Part shown: positions 35,407 through 45,063 of the stretch, in pieces
Position numbering within the stretch: the first letter of the stretch is position 1
How the letters are laid out: each line of letters starts with the position of its first letter
DNA from: Oscillatoria sp. SIO1A7
GTDB lineage: Bacteria > Cyanobacteriota > Cyanobacteriia > Cyanobacteriales > Laspinemataceae
DNA length: 53,345 nt
Reading direction: 5' to 3'
NCBI GenBank assembly: GCA_010672965.1
Contig: JAAHFN010000018.1
Location: 86,984-140,328, forward strand
Notes under the pieces: generated by a model
The model's database searches: none
Seen by the model: only the letters and a program-made list of their open reading frames with translations
Told to the model about the DNA's origin: nothing
Translations under genes and position numbers: made by a program

Positions 35407-36453
35407 ATGAACCTGAAATTATCGTTCAACTCCAAATCTGTTATAGCTTGTCTAATTGCCGGGGCCTTCTCTCTGTCTGCCTGTAGTAGCGGACAGGAAG
35501 TCAGCGGCGACGCATCGGACGGCGGAAGCAGCAGCGGGCAGGAAGTCAGCGGCAACGTATTGGTGGACGGCTCCAGCACGGTATTCCCCATCTCCGAGGC
35601 AATGGCAGAAGAATTTATGAAAGCCAATCCGGGGGTGAGGGTGACTGTGGGGGTGTCTGGTTCTGGAGGAGGCTTCAAGAAATTCTGCAACGACGAAACA
35701 GATCTTTCCAATGCCTCGCGGCCGATCAAGGAATCGGAGATAGAACTCTGCGAGAAAGGCAATGTTGAGTATATTGAAATCCCTATAGCTTTTGACGGTC
35801 TCTCGGTGGTGGTTAATCCCGACAACGATTTTGTCAATTGCCTCACCATAGACGAGCTGAAAAAAATGTGGCAGCCAGATGCCCAAGGCAATATTTCCAA
35901 TTGGAACCAAATTAATCCCGAGTTCCCGGATGTAGAACTGAGGCTATACGGCCCGGGTACGGACTCCGGCACTTATGACTATTTCACCAAGGCAGCTGTG
36001 GGCAAAGAAGGGTCAAGCCGGGGAGACTATACCGCTAGCGAAGACGACAATGTAATCGTTCAGGGGGTGGCAGCAGATAAAGGGGGCCTAGGCTTCTTCG
36101 GCTATGCCTATTACGAAGAAAACAAGGACAAGCTGAAGCTGGTTGAGATTGATAGCGGCAACGGTTGCGTCGCTCCCAGTTTTAAAACCATTGCCGATGG
36201 CAGCTACAGTCCTCTATCTCGTCCCGAGTTTTTCTACGTTAAGAAATCTGTGGCCGAACGCACCGATGTGAAATCCTTCGTAGAATTCCAGCTCGCTCCA
36301 GAAAATCAAAGTTTAATCTCAGAAGTAGGCTACGTTCCCGTACCTGCAGATGTTATAGAGCTAGCCAAGCAACGTTACTATAGCGGCAAAGTCGGCTCGG
36401 TTTTCGTCGGCGATACTAAGGGCAAAAGCCTCAAAGAGCTGATGTCTGAGTAA
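35407..36453 (+). CDS. pstS: Phosphate ABC transporter substrate-binding lipoprotein PstS
   Basis: A 348-aa protein with a lipoprotein signal, lipobox LSAC (Cys26), and PstS motifs DGSSTVFPISEAMAEEF, VSGSGGGFKKFC near residues 83-94, DLSNASRPIKESEIELC, and GPGTDSGTYDYFT. It captures phosphate in the periplasm for PstCAB. Between lipobox and domain the segment SSGQEVSG occurs twice in a linker. A GAGGGG ribosome site precedes the ATG. It is the first gene behind the Pho box, and pstC follows after 90 bp. Confidence 0.95.
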   Translation: MNLKLSFNSKSVIACLIAGAFSLSACSSGQEVSGDASDGGSSSGQEVSGNVLVDGSSTVFPISEAMAEEFMKANPGVRVTVGVSGSGGGFKKFCNDETDLSNASRPIKESEIELCEKGNVEYIEIPIAFDGLSVVVNPDNDFVNCLTIDELKKMWQPDAQGNISNWNQINPEFPDVELRLYGPGTDSGTYDYFTKAAVGKEGSSRGDYTASEDDNVIVQGVAADKGGLGFFGYAYYEENKDKLKLVEIDSGNGCVAPSFKTIADGSYSPLSRPEFFYVKKSVAERTDVKSFVEFQLAPENQSLISEVGYVPVPADVIELAKQRYYSGKVGSVFVGDTKGKSLKELMSE

Positions 36454-36543
36454 TCTCGAAACCCATAGATCGATAAAGATAACGGCCAGTTAAGATAACT
36501 GGCCGCAATCTAATTAGATAAGCGCATTAACTAACTGACAGGA

Positions 36544-37491
36544 ATGACTAAAAACCCTAGATCGGGTCCGGCGAGTACGGAGCAACTTTGGGCTCCGAAT
36601 CGGAAAAAAAGCAAGCAAATGGAGCTGGCAGTTAAAATACTGTTTGGCTGTTTTGCCTTAGTCTCAGTGGCGACCACAATGGGCATCGTCTTGGTATTAA
36701 TTTTTGAGACAATCGAATTTTTCAAGGAAGTTCCTTTCTGGAGGTTCCTGACCGATACGCAATGGACGCCGCTGTTTGAAAATCCTCAATTCGGCATATT
36801 CGTACTGATGAGCGCTACCTTGCTAACTTCGGCGATCGCTGTTTTCGTGGCTCTACCCTTGGGATTATTAGCTGCCATCTACCTGAGCGAATATGCCTCT
36901 CCCACTTTGCGTAAATGGCTGAAACCGGCTCTAGAAATACTAGCTGGAGTTCCTTCGGTGGTTTATGGCTATTTCGCTCTCTTATTTATTACCCCGATGA
37001 TTCAGGGAATTTTGGGAGACAACTTGGTGCGGGGTTTTAATGCTCTGAGTGCGGGGCTGGTTTTGGGTATATCCATTATTCCTCTAGTCGCCTCTCTGAG
37101 CGAAGACGCAATTTATGCAGTTCCTAGAAGTTTGCGCGAAGGTGCCTACGGTCTGGGAGCCACCAAGCGGGAAACAATTGTAGGGGTGGTATTGCCCGCT
37201 GCCTTGTCGGGAATTGTGGCTTCCTTTATTATCGCAGTTTCTCGGGCGATCGGCGAAACCATGATCGTCACAATTGCAGCCGGTCAAAACCCCACCTTGG
37301 GATTAAATCCCTTCGTGCCGATTATGACCATGACTGCCTATATCGTTCAAGCCAGCTTGGGCGATACCCCCGCCGGTTCCCTAGCCTACAAAACTGTATT
37401 TTCTGTGGGCATGACCTTATTCTTCACCACCCTGGTACTCAATATCTTTAGTTTTTGGTTCGTCCGCAAGTTCCGGGAAAAATACGACTAA
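36544..37491 (+). CDS. pstC: Phosphate ABC transporter permease PstC
   Basis: A 315-aa inner-membrane permease with six helices. It shows PstC features, FLTDTQWTPLFENPQFGIFV in the first periplasmic loop, LEILAGVPSVVYGYFAL, and the EAA loop REGAYGLGATKRETIVGVVL at about residues 197-216 that contacts PstB. The ATG at 36544 has ACAGGA just upstream. It pairs with PstA (37682) and closely resembles the N-terminal half of the fusion at 40023. Confidence 0.94.
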   Translation: MTKNPRSGPASTEQLWAPNRKKSKQMELAVKILFGCFALVSVATTMGIVLVLIFETIEFFKEVPFWRFLTDTQWTPLFENPQFGIFVLMSATLLTSAIAVFVALPLGLLAAIYLSEYASPTLRKWLKPALEILAGVPSVVYGYFALLFITPMIQGILGDNLVRGFNALSAGLVLGISIIPLVASLSEDAIYAVPRSLREGAYGLGATKRETIVGVVLPAALSGIVASFIIAVSRAIGETMIVTIAAGQNPTLGLNPFVPIMTMTAYIVQASLGDTPAGSLAYKTVFSVGMTLFFTTLVLNIFSFWFVRKFREKYD

Positions 37492-37500
37492 TACTCGTAA

Positions 37501-37608
37501 TATAGCAGTAAGCAGTTAGCAGTCAGCAGTTAGCTCGATCGCAGCATTGCTCCTTGAGTAGCTTTGGCGAACAATAAGATTGCCTAACCAAAGATGCGTA
37601 TTGCTATA
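37501..37608. repeat. Family B element, copy 4, between pstC and pstA
   Basis: 108 bp, TATAGCAGTAAGCAGTTAGC to GATGCGTATTGCTATA. It starts nine bases behind the pstC stop and separates two genes that are normally adjacent. Confidence 0.75.
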
Positions 37609-37681
37609 TAAATTAATATTTCCCGCCAAGCTTATAAGAGGGATAAGCCAAAATATAACTGTCTAAAAGCTAAACTTTATT

Positions 37682-38605
37682 ATGACCCTACAAGAGTCGC
37701 AACCGCCAACAGCAGCATCTGTCGGAAGATCTTTAACAGAACCAGACCCCCAGCTAGCGGGACGCTATAAATTAGACCGTATTTTTGAAATTGCTGCTTT
37801 GGCTTCCATAATAGTCGCCCTAGTGGTGCTGGCTGTCTTGATGTTCGATGTCCTAGTCGATGGCCTGCCTCGCTTAAACTGGCAATTTATCAGCAACTTT
37901 GCCTCGCGCAAACCAGACCAAGCAGGAATAAAAGCAGCCCTGTTCGGTACTATTTGGTTGCTGGGGACTACTGCTGCGATCGCCTTTCCCGTCGGAGTAG
38001 GTGCCGGAATTTTCTTAGAAGAATTTGCCGCCGATAGCCGCTTGGCTAAACTTATTGAAATTAACATCGCCAATCTGGCCGGAGTACCTTCGATTATTTA
38101 TGGTTTGCTAGGATTGCAAGTCTTCGTCCGGGTTTTGGAACCGATTACGAAGGGTCGCACTATTCTAGCTGGGGCTCTGACCTTGGCGCTATTAATTTTA
38201 CCGATTATTATAGTCGCCACCAGAGAAGCTCTGCGGGCAATTCCCCAAAGCCTCCGTCAAGCAGGCTACGCTCTGGGCGCGACTCGCTGGCAAACTATTC
38301 GCGAGCAAGTATTGCCTCTAGCTTTACCGGGGATTCTCACCGGCACTATTCTCGCCCTATCCCGGGCGATCGGGGAAACTGCACCGCTAATTACCATCGG
38401 CGCTTTAACCTTTATCGCTTTTCTACCCTCAGGCTTTCAGGATTCTTTTACTGCCCTGCCCATACAAATTTATAACTGGGTGTCTCGTCCCCAAAAAGAA
38501 TTCCACGAACTGGCAGCAGCAGGCATTATTGTCTTGATGATTGTTCTGCTCTCCATGAATGCTGGCGCTATTTTCCTGCGCAATAAGTTCCAAAGAGAAC
38601 GTTAA
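37682..38605 (+). CDS. pstA: Phosphate ABC transporter permease PstA
   Basis: A 307-aa permease with six helices. PstA hallmarks: [20 protein letters not shown], the [20 protein letters not shown] segment at about residues 123-142, the EAA loop [20 protein letters not shown] and the C-terminal [20 protein letters not shown]. Forms the transmembrane pore with PstC. The 190-bp gap to pstC and the 248-bp gap to pstB are both filled with repeats, so transcription must read through them if this is one operon. Confidence 0.94.
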   Translation: MTLQESQPPTAASVGRSLTEPDPQLAGRYKLDRIFEIAALASIIVALVVLAVLMFDVLVDGLPRLNWQFISNFASRKPDQAGIKAALFGTIWLLGTTAAIAFPVGVGAGIFLEEFAADSRLAKLIEINIANLAGVPSIIYGLLGLQVFVRVLEPITKGRTILAGALTLALLILPIIIVATREALRAIPQSLRQAGYALGATRWQTIREQVLPLALPGILTGTILALSRAIGETAPLITIGALTFIAFLPSGFQDSFTALPIQIYNWVSRPQKEFHELAAAGIIVLMIVLLSMNAGAIFLRNKFQRER

Positions 38606-38830
38606 AGGGCATTGGGCATTGGGCATGGGGCATTGGGCATTGGGAGAGTTTTGAGGTTTAAGTTTGAATTTTTAAATTCAAACTCAAAATTTAAACCTAA
38701 AAATTTAAAATTCAAAACTCAAGACTCAAAACTCAAGACTCAAAACTATCCCCAATTTTTAATGCCCAATGCCCAATGCCCAATGCCCAATGCCCAATGC
38801 CCAATTCCCAATTCCCAATTCCCAATTTAT
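38606..38830. repeat. Complementary heptamer arrays between pstA and pstB
   Basis: GGGCATT units at 38607-38641 and CAATGCC/CAATTCC units at 38761-38826 are reverse complements, separated by A-rich ACTCAAAACTCAAGACTC sequence. Together they could fold into a long stem in the pst transcript. Confidence 0.85.
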
Positions 38831-38853
38831 AGTATATTTAGAGATATCGTATT

Positions 38854-39660
38854 ATGTTAGCCAGCATGGAAAGAAAACCCGCCACACAAGAGAGCATTCT
38901 CAAGGCAGAGAATGTATCGGTTTATTACGGGTCTGTTTTAGCCGTTGGGGGCGTGTACTTAGATATTGCCAAGAATAAAATAGTCGCTTTTATTGGTCCA
39001 AGTGGCTGCGGCAAGAGTACCTTGCTCCGATGCTTTAATCGACTAAATGATTTGATTCCCTCGGCCAGGGTGGAAGGGCGGATTAGTTTCCACGGCCAAA
39101 ATTTATATGACAAAAAGGTAGATACAATCGAGGTTTGCCGTCGGATTGGCATGGTGTTCCAGAAGCCAACTCCTTTTCCCAAGTCGATTTACGAGAATAT
39201 TGCTTTTGGAGCCCGGGTTAATGGCTATCGCGGCAATATGGACGAGCTAGTGGAAAAAAGTCTGCGGAAGGCAGCGTTGTGGGATGAAGTAAAAGATAAG
39301 CTAAAACAAAGCGGTCTGGCTTTGTCCGGTGGACAGCAACAGCGCTTGTGTATTGCCCGAGCTGTAGCAATCGAGCCAGAAGTAATTCTTATGGACGAAC
39401 CTTGTTCGGCGCTAGATCCGATTTCGACTTTGCAAATCGAAGATCTACTCCAAGAATTAAAGAGTCAGCACACGATTGTTATTGTGACTCACAATATGCA
39501 ACAAGCATCGCGGGTGTCGGATATGACAGCATTTTTTAATGCCGAGGCGACTAAGGACGGAAAAATGGGGTACTTGGTCGAGTATGACAGGACGGAAATG
39601 ATTTTCCAGCGACCCAAGGAACAAGCAACGCTGGATTATGTAAACGGAGTCTTCGGCTAG
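38854..39660 (+). CDS. pstB: Phosphate ABC transporter ATPase PstB (copy 1)
   Basis: A 268-aa ABC ATPase. Walker A GPSGCGKS near residues 49-56, Q loop [10 protein letters not shown], signature LSGGQQQRL near 152-160, Walker [14 protein letters not shown], and H loop THN are all present. The phrase [10 protein letters not shown] and C-terminal YVNGVFG are those of PstB. It energises phosphate import through PstC and PstA. The second ATG at codon 5 is an alternative start. Paralogue of the gene at 42229. Confidence 0.95.
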   Translation: MLASMERKPATQESILKAENVSVYYGSVLAVGGVYLDIAKNKIVAFIGPSGCGKSTLLRCFNRLNDLIPSARVEGRISFHGQNLYDKKVDTIEVCRRIGMVFQKPTPFPKSIYENIAFGARVNGYRGNMDELVEKSLRKAALWDEVKDKLKQSGLALSGGQQQRLCIARAVAIEPEVILMDEPCSALDPISTLQIEDLLQELKSQHTIVIVTHNMQQASRVSDMTAFFNAEATKDGKMGYLVEYDRTEMIFQRPKEQATLDYVNGVFG

Positions 39661-39705
39661 GGTGTGGGGTGTAGGGTGTGGGGTGTGGGGTGTGGGGTGT
39701 GGGGA
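39661..39705. repeat. GGTGTGG heptamer array behind pstB
   Basis: Six units of GGTGTGG/GGTGTAG starting at the TAG stop codon itself. The same unit occurs in long arrays at 53091-53345 and, inverted, at 42118-42225. Confidence 0.85.
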
Positions 39706-39782
39706 AACTTCATATTCCCGACCGCTTTCGGGAGCTGGAAAGCCCTACGCATTCCGGAGCTTTCGGGTCTTCATCGTGAAGA

Positions 39783-39933
39783 TATAGCACTACGCACTCG
39801 GGGAACGGACAATTCAAATCTCGCTCCTGGCTAGTAACGGCAAGGCTTGTGCTAAAAAAATCTCGCTCCTGGCTAGTAACGGCAAGGCTTGTGCTAAAAG
39901 CTGACTGCTGATAGCTGACTGCTTACTGCTATA
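39783..39933. repeat. Family B element, copy 5 (inverted, with inner duplication)
   Basis: 151 bp, TATAGCACTACGCACTC to GCTTACTGCTATA. An inner 42-bp segment beginning AAATCTCGCTCCTGGCTAGT is present twice in tandem (39816 and 39858), which explains the extra length compared with other copies. Confidence 0.8.
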
Positions 39934-40022
39934 CAAGGGTTGTCGCCAATTGGAGTGAAAAAGGTCTCGTAGTCAATACCCTAGTCTTCGGCTAAAAAAA
40001 ATCCGGTGTTCTGAGGTGAAGA

Positions 40023-41948
40023 ATGCAGTACGATCGCTCGCCGCTACCGCCAGCGGGTTCTTGGCAACGCCAACTAGGCAGTCAGATTTGGATAGACCGG
40101 AGCTTCCGAGTAATTCTCGCCGCTATTGCTGCTATCCCTATCTGCATTACTCTGGCGATTATTGGCGTGTTGGTGTATGAAACAGTGCTGTTTTTTCAGC
40201 AGGTTTCTCTAAGGCAGTTCTTGACCGATTCCGAATGGACGCCGCTATTCCCGAGTGCCAAGTTTGGCATATTCGCGATCGGCAGCGCCACCCTGATGAC
40301 GACGGCGATCGCCATGACTGTAGCAATGCCAGTGGGCTTATTGGCAGCGATTTACTTGGCAGAATATGCCCCAGCTAAACTGCGACTTTTGATTAAACCT
40401 ACTTTAGAGGCGCTCTCTGGCATTCCTACAGTTGTCTATGGCTATTTTGCCCTGTTGGTGGTAGCGCCAAATTTGCAAAAGTTTGTCCCTGGCTTGCAGG
40501 GATTTAGTGCTTTGACCGCTGGGTTGGTGACTGGGATGATGATTCTGCCTATTGTCTCCTCCTTGAGCGAAGATGCAATCCGCAATGTACCGTACTCCCT
40601 GCGGGAAGCGGGCTATGCGATGGGGTTCACTAAAGGAGAAGCAATAGTCAAGGTTGTCTTGCCCGTAGCATTTCCCGGGATTATTGCCTCTTTTACTTTA
40701 GCTGCTTCTCGCTCTTTAGGGGAAACAATGATTGCGGCGATCGCGGGCGGCCAACATCCAAATCTTACCTTCAATCCCCTCATTCCCATAGGAACAATGA
40801 CCGCCTTTATTATCCAAGTCAGTTTGGGCAGAGTTTCATTTAACTCCCTCGCATTCCAAACTATCTTCACCGTAGGTATGGTTTTGTTTCTGATTACCCT
40901 TGCCCTGAACACCCTAGGTCATTGGCTGGTTCGTCGTCACCGCAAAGCAATGACTCAAGGCGTCGTTCCCAGCTTTCCCCAAATCGCAAACAGTTCCGAC
41001 CTAAACTCAAAACCACTATCCCCCTCTTCCCTAAAACGCCGCTTGCCTCCTATATCCGCACCTATTAAATTTCATACAGCTTTTCAACGTCGCTATTGGC
41101 TAGACCGACTTTTTATTATCCTCGCCTTTGCGGCCACCTTAGCCGGATTGGCGGTAATCGCAGTCTTATTCTTCGATGCCTTCAACCGGGGCAGCTCACA
41201 ACTAGACTGGCAGTTTGTGACTGGCTTCCCCTCCCGCAAACCAGAAGACGCCGGTATTTTTCCAGCCTTAATGGGCACTCTATGGCTCCTGGTATTAACC
41301 GGAATACTCGCCTTTCCTATAGGTGTCGGAACTGCTATTTTTCTAGAAAAATATCTGCCGGATAACTGCATCAACCAAATCCTGGAAATTAATATTGCCA
41401 ATCTCTCCGCCGTTCCTTCAATTATTTACGGACTATTAGGATTAGAGCTATTTGTCCGGCTCTTGGCTCCGCTGACAGGGGGTGCGAGCGTTCTTTCTGG
41501 CGCTTTAACTCTTACAGCCATTGTTTTGCCATTACTCATCGTCGCCACCCGTTCGGCTTTACGCCGAGTTCCCGATAATCTCCAACAGGCTGGTTATGCA
41601 GTAGGGATGACCCGCACCCAAGTTTTGTGGTACGTTGTTTTACCCTCGGCTTTACCCAGCATTATTACTGGCACTTTGCTTGCCCTCGCCCGGGCTATAG
41701 GAGAAACTTCTCCTCTTATCGCTGTAGGGGCTTTATCTTTTATTTCTTTTGCACCGCCTTTTTCTTTACAAGGAGCGCGCAGTCCCTTTATCGCCTTGCC
41801 AGTGCAAATCTTTAATTGGGTCTCCCGACCTCAACCGGCTTTCCAAGAAAATGCTGCAGCCGCAATTATTATTCTAGTTGCCCTTTTATTTATAATGAGC
41901 GTCTGTGCAGTTCTCCTACAAGACCGATACCGCAACCGGCAAGTTTAA
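40023..41948 (+). CDS. Fused phosphate permease PstC-PstA
   Basis: A single 641-aa frame. Residues 1-304 are a PstC (FLTDSEWTPLFPSAKFGIFA, LEALSGIPTVVYGYFALLVV, EAA loop REAGYAMGFTKGEAIVKVVL near 190). A polar linker (about 305-355, rich in Ser and Pro) joins it to a PstA ([43 protein letters not shown] loop QQAGYAVGMTRTQVLWYVVL near 522). About twelve membrane helices in all; each half has six, so both keep their usual topology. No stop interrupts the join. It precedes a second pstB and arsC, and no second pstS is present. Confidence 0.92.
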   Translation: MQYDRSPLPPAGSWQRQLGSQIWIDRSFRVILAAIAAIPICITLAIIGVLVYETVLFFQQVSLRQFLTDSEWTPLFPSAKFGIFAIGSATLMTTAIAMTVAMPVGLLAAIYLAEYAPAKLRLLIKPTLEALSGIPTVVYGYFALLVVAPNLQKFVPGLQGFSALTAGLVTGMMILPIVSSLSEDAIRNVPYSLREAGYAMGFTKGEAIVKVVLPVAFPGIIASFTLAASRSLGETMIAAIAGGQHPNLTFNPLIPIGTMTAFIIQVSLGRVSFNSLAFQTIFTVGMVLFLITLALNTLGHWLVRRHRKAMTQGVVPSFPQIANSSDLNSKPLSPSSLKRRLPPISAPIKFHTAFQRRYWLDRLFIILAFAATLAGLAVIAVLFFDAFNRGSSQLDWQFVTGFPSRKPEDAGIFPALMGTLWLLVLTGILAFPIGVGTAIFLEKYLPDNCINQILEINIANLSAVPSIIYGLLGLELFVRLLAPLTGGASVLSGALTLTAIVLPLLIVATRSALRRVPDNLQQAGYAVGMTRTQVLWYVVLPSALPSIITGTLLALARAIGETSPLIAVGALSFISFAPPFSLQGARSPFIALPVQIFNWVSRPQPAFQENAAAAIIILVALLFIMSVCAVLLQDRYRNRQV

Positions 41949-42117
41949 TATTTAGCAACTTTAAGGTTTTTGGGGTATAGACTAAGGTGTCGATCTATGG
42001 GGCTTTTTTCAATTTTTGATGACAATTGGGTATCGTTCCCCATTCAACAACCCGAAACCCCTAGCCGCCAGGATATCCTATCGATAGAAGATTGCAACTC
42101 TATCGTGAAGTTTTCCT

Positions 42118-42225
42118 ACACCCCCACACCCCACACCCTACACCCCACCCCCCACACCCTACACCCCACACCCTACACCCCACACCCCACACCCTACACC
42201 CCACACCCCACACCCCAGGTATAGA
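42118..42225. repeat. CCCTACA/CCCCACA heptamer array
   Basis: About fifteen 7-bp units (ACACCCC, ACACCCT) immediately before the second pstB start, and the complement of the array behind the first pstB at 39661. A forward frame through it (41970-42224) is only repeat translation. Confidence 0.85.
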
Positions 42226-42228
42226 CTA

Positions 42229-43032
42229 ATGCAATATAAATACGAGCCTACTTCATATCCTATTGTTGTTAATATCGATCGCCTATCTGTAAGCTACAAC
42301 AAAAGCCGCGTCCTAGAAGATGTTACTATGGAAATTTATCAAAATCAAATAACTGCTTTAATAGGACCTTCTGGATGCGGAAAAAGTACCCTCCTTCGCT
42401 GTTTTAATCGCCTCAATGAAATGATTCGGGGCTCTAACATGACGGGCAATATTACCCTAAGCGGAAAAAATATTAAGAGCTTTCATCCCGTCGAACTCCG
42501 CCGCCGAATAGGTATGGTATTTCAAAGACCCAATCCTTTTCCCAAATCAATATATGAAAATGTTGCTTTGGGACTGCGCGTGAATGGCTATCGAGGCAAT
42601 ATTGATGAATTAGTAGAATATTCTCTTTGTCAGGCCGATTTATGGGATGAGGTTAAAAATAAACTACAGCACAATGCCCAGACTTTATCAGGCGGACAAC
42701 AGCAGCGCTTGTGCATTGCCCGCGCTCTTGCCCTACAGCCAGAAATTCTGCTGATGGACGAACCTTGTTCCGCCCTAGATCCTATCTCTACTGCTAGGAT
42801 TGACGACCTGCTCCAAGATCTTAAAGAACGCTATACAATTGTGATTGTTACTCACAATATGCAGCAAGCCTCTCGCGTTTCCGATATGACTGCCTTTTTT
42901 AATCTGAAGGTGACCCCCAATGGCAGCAGAATAGGATATTTGTTTGAATATGATAAGACGATAGAGATTTTCCACAATCCCAAGAAAAAATCTACTCAGG
43001 AGTATGTTAGCGGTCGAATGCTTTATGGCTAA
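42229..43032 (+). CDS. pstB: Phosphate ABC transporter ATPase PstB (copy 2)
   Basis: A 267-aa ABC ATPase close to the copy at 38854. Walker [19 protein letters not shown], signature LSGGQQQRL, Walker [14 protein letters not shown] and [12 protein letters not shown] are intact. It should serve the fused PstCA permease encoded just upstream. Its last eight bases (ATGGCTAA) contain the start codon of arsC, so the two proteins are probably translationally coupled. Confidence 0.94.
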   Translation: MQYKYEPTSYPIVVNIDRLSVSYNKSRVLEDVTMEIYQNQITALIGPSGCGKSTLLRCFNRLNEMIRGSNMTGNITLSGKNIKSFHPVELRRRIGMVFQRPNPFPKSIYENVALGLRVNGYRGNIDELVEYSLCQADLWDEVKNKLQHNAQTLSGGQQQRLCIARALALQPEILLMDEPCSALDPISTARIDDLLQDLKERYTIVIVTHNMQQASRVSDMTAFFNLKVTPNGSRIGYLFEYDKTIEIFHNPKKKSTQEYVSGRMLYG

Positions 43033-43432
43033 AAAAGTAATGTTTGTTTGCAAGCGAAACTCCTGTCGTTCCCAAATGGCAGAAGGCTTTGCTCGAACTC
43101 TTGGCGAGGATAAGATAGAGGTCTCTAGCTCGGGGCTGGAAGCAAGTAAAGTCCATCCTACTGCTATTCAGGTTATGTCGGAAATTGGTATTGATATTAG
43201 CAATCAGACTTCCGACGATTTGAGAGATTTTAATCCCTCAGACTATGATGTTGTTATTTCTATGTGCGGCTGCGGCGTTAACTTGCCAGAAGCCTGGGTG
43301 TTGCGAGATGTTTTTGAAGATTGGCAACTGGACGACCCAGATGGGCAACCGCTAGAGACTTTTTACCGGGTCCGGGATGAAATTAAAGAGCGGGTCGCTA
43401 GCCTGATTGAGTCTGAGAGGTCTCATAGTTAG
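43025..43432 (+). CDS. arsC: Arsenate reductase ArsC (cyanobacterial LMW-phosphatase type)
   Basis: 135 aa from the ATG at 43025; a longer frame from 43004 would overlap pstB by 29 bases and adds no homologous residues. The P-loop is [14 protein letters not shown] with Cys9, followed by [20 protein letters not shown] and the pair Cys81-Gly-Cys83 in MCGCGVN; these three cysteines are the catalytic set of the Synechocystis-type, glutaredoxin-linked arsenate reductase. [23 protein letters not shown] completes the family pattern. It reduces arsenate to arsenite in the cytoplasm. Its overlap with pstB links arsenate handling to phosphate uptake. Confidence 0.92.
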   Translation: MAKKVMFVCKRNSCRSQMAEGFARTLGEDKIEVSSSGLEASKVHPTAIQVMSEIGIDISNQTSDDLRDFNPSDYDVVISMCGCGVNLPEAWVLRDVFEDWQLDDPDGQPLETFYRVRDEIKERVASLIESERSHS

Positions 43433-43456
43433 CAGTCGGGATCGCCCTTTTTCCCA

Positions 43457-43545
43457 CAGGACTTACGCATTGGCACTACGGGGAGGGGCAACCACGGGGG
43501 GATTGCCCCTACAAATACTAGATATAGATATTTTGCGTAAGTCCT
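43457..43545. repeat. Family C element, copy 2
   Basis: 89 bp with exact 13-base ends CAGGACTTACGCA and TGCGTAAGTCCTG; the core includes GGGGCAA and TTGCCCC(TAC). The rest of 43546-43810 shows no gene. Confidence 0.8.
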
Positions 43546-43810
43546 GTCCCAGCAACTCCAATTAACTTCCTCCAAGAAAGCTTCAGGGCTTACGCTTTAT
43601 ATAGAGTTTTCGTAAGCCCTGACCTGACTTCTTGAACTCCTATGCCCTATAAGAGCTAGTAGTTTTTTTAAGCACAATTACTTATCTAGGCCATCAATTA
43701 CCAAGGCTGGCAAGGCTGGTCAAAGCCAGATTGAGTTAGCGCTTTCAAGCAAATAATTAAGATACTAATGAGTTAAAACTCGCAATTTTATAAATTAGTT
43801 TTAAGTTTTG

Positions 43811-43993
43811 TTATTTCCTGAGAGAGCGATAGGTGGCGATCGTCGCTCCCAATAAAAGAACGGTCCCTGTCCAGTTCGGTACGCCATTAAATAGAGAAGA
43901 AAATCCACCCACGGCAAAACCCAGAACCTCTAGGATATAGGCTATGGCGATGGTGGCCAGAGGTAGGATGACAATCGGCAACATTTCTGACAT
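43811..43993 (-). CDS. Small two-helix membrane protein
   Basis: A 60-aa protein with two hydrophobic helices (LPIVILPLATIAIAYILEVLG and NWTGTVLLLGATIATY) joined by a glycine/proline loop, ending in basic RSLRK. I do not recognise a family. The length, clean ATG and membrane layout make it credible as a small membrane protein, possibly thylakoid-linked given the many such proteins in cyanobacteria. It stands alone. Confidence 0.5.
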   Translation of the reverse strand: MSEMLPIVILPLATIAIAYILEVLGFAVGGFSSLFNGVPNWTGTVLLLGATIATYRSLRK

Positions 43994-44104
43994 AGTGTTA
44001 TTCTCTCAAACTTAGTTTTTTTTGGAGCGATCGCCCCGAGCAATCCCCTAGTAGTCTCAAATGTAACAGATCTAGCAGTAAAATTTACAAAAATATATAA
44101 GGAT

Positions 44105-44365
44105 TATTGGGCATTGGGCATTGGGCCATTGGGCATAGGGCATCGGGCATCGGGCGTTGGGCATGGTATATAAGGGGGTCCAAATAGTTACACAAGTATT
44201 TAGGGAATTCCAAGAAACAAATTACCCAATTTGTAGGACGGGCGTCCCGCCTGTCGGGAGCAGAGAGACTTCTCGCCGATTGGGTCCTACGGGGAAGCGA
44301 GGAGAAATTAACTGCTAACTTAAAATTTTTCAATGCCCAATGCCCAATGCCCAATGCCCTAGCAA
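44105..44365. repeat. Heptamer arrays and GTAGGACGGGCG repeat
   Basis: GGGCATT/GGGCATC units at 44108-44165 and complementary CAATGCC units at 44331-44360 flank a TTTGTAGGACGGGCGTCCCG inverted repeat (about 44228-44295). The arms could pair over 230 bp. No gene seen between 43994 and 44724. Confidence 0.75.
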
Positions 44366-44421
44366 TGCAATACCTACCTACCTATCCTAGGGCTCCGCTC
44401 CAGCAAAATATGCTCGCTCGC

Positions 44422-44528
44422 TATAGCAGTAAGCAGTCAGCTATCAGCAGTCAGCTATCAGCACAAGCCTTGCCGTTACTAGCCTTGGCGATATTTTAAT
44501 TGTCCTAAACTGAGTGCGTAGTGCTATA
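44422..44528. repeat. Family B element, copy 6
   Basis: 107 bp, the cleanest copy: TATAGCAGTAAGCAGTCAGC, heptamers with TATCAGC, GCACAAGCCTTGCCGTTACT, and end GAGTGCGTAGTGCTATA. It is followed by a GAAACCCGAGCCACA / TGGCTCGGGTTTC hairpin at 44560-44596 around a (TA)n loop. Confidence 0.8.
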
Positions 44529-44724
44529 TCTTCAGTAATTGGCTTTTGAACCAGAAACCCGAGCCACACATATATATATATGGCTCGGGTTTCTAGATTT
44601 GGGTTCTGGTTAATGGCGCTTGTTGACTTTGGGGATTGTTCCTGCATGAGGGTGACAATTAACCATGCCCCATGCCCAAGGCCCAATTCCCCATGCCCAA
44701 TGCCCAATTATTTTTTTGACAGAT

Positions 44725-44940
44725 CTACTTAAATTCCTCTAGCTGGTCTAGGCGCAACCAAATATTGGGGGTGGGTACATGACCAAACTTAATCAGGGCA
44801 TAGTCTCCCCTTGTATCTAGAATTTCCCCTTTGGTTTCAAAGATATAAGGGGGAAAGCGCCGATCGCTGGCTAGAGCTTCTAGACTGTTTTCTAACTTTT
44901 CGCGGACGGCGCGGACAAAAGAACCTTTTTTAATTGCCAT
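44725..44940 (-). CDS. ndhO: NAD(P)H-quinone oxidoreductase subunit O
   Basis: 71 aa from the ATG at 44940, which gives [20 protein letters not shown]; an upstream in-frame start would add 11 residues not found in the family. The rest, [20 protein letters not shown] then [21 protein letters not shown], matches NdhO, a small peripheral subunit of the cyanobacterial NDH-1 complex in thylakoids, involved in cyclic electron flow and CO2 uptake. Complete. It stands alone, as is usual for ndhO. Confidence 0.93.
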   Translation of the reverse strand: MAIKKGSFVRAVREKLENSLEALASDRRFPPYIFETKGEILDTRGDYALIKFGHVPTPNIWLRLDQLEEFK

Positions 44941-45063
44941 GATTTGCTTTGAAAGGACAATCTCTTGTAACAAACCTTAATACTTTAGGCGATAGTATCT
45001 CAATTTTTAGCTGGAACCGAACAGTTATTAATTGTTAATTATTAATTATTAATTATTAATTTT

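Noticed and set aside
40920-41090. PstC-PstA fusion as an artefact of a lost stop codon
   Set aside because: The linker has ordinary composition, no low-complexity tract at the join, and both halves remain complete and in frame; a sequencing error would have to remove both a stop and a start without disturbing the frame.
41970-42224. Forward open frame of 84 codons between the fused permease and the second pstB
   Set aside because: More than a third is translation of the ACACCCC heptamer array ([11 protein letters not shown]), and the rest shows no family features.
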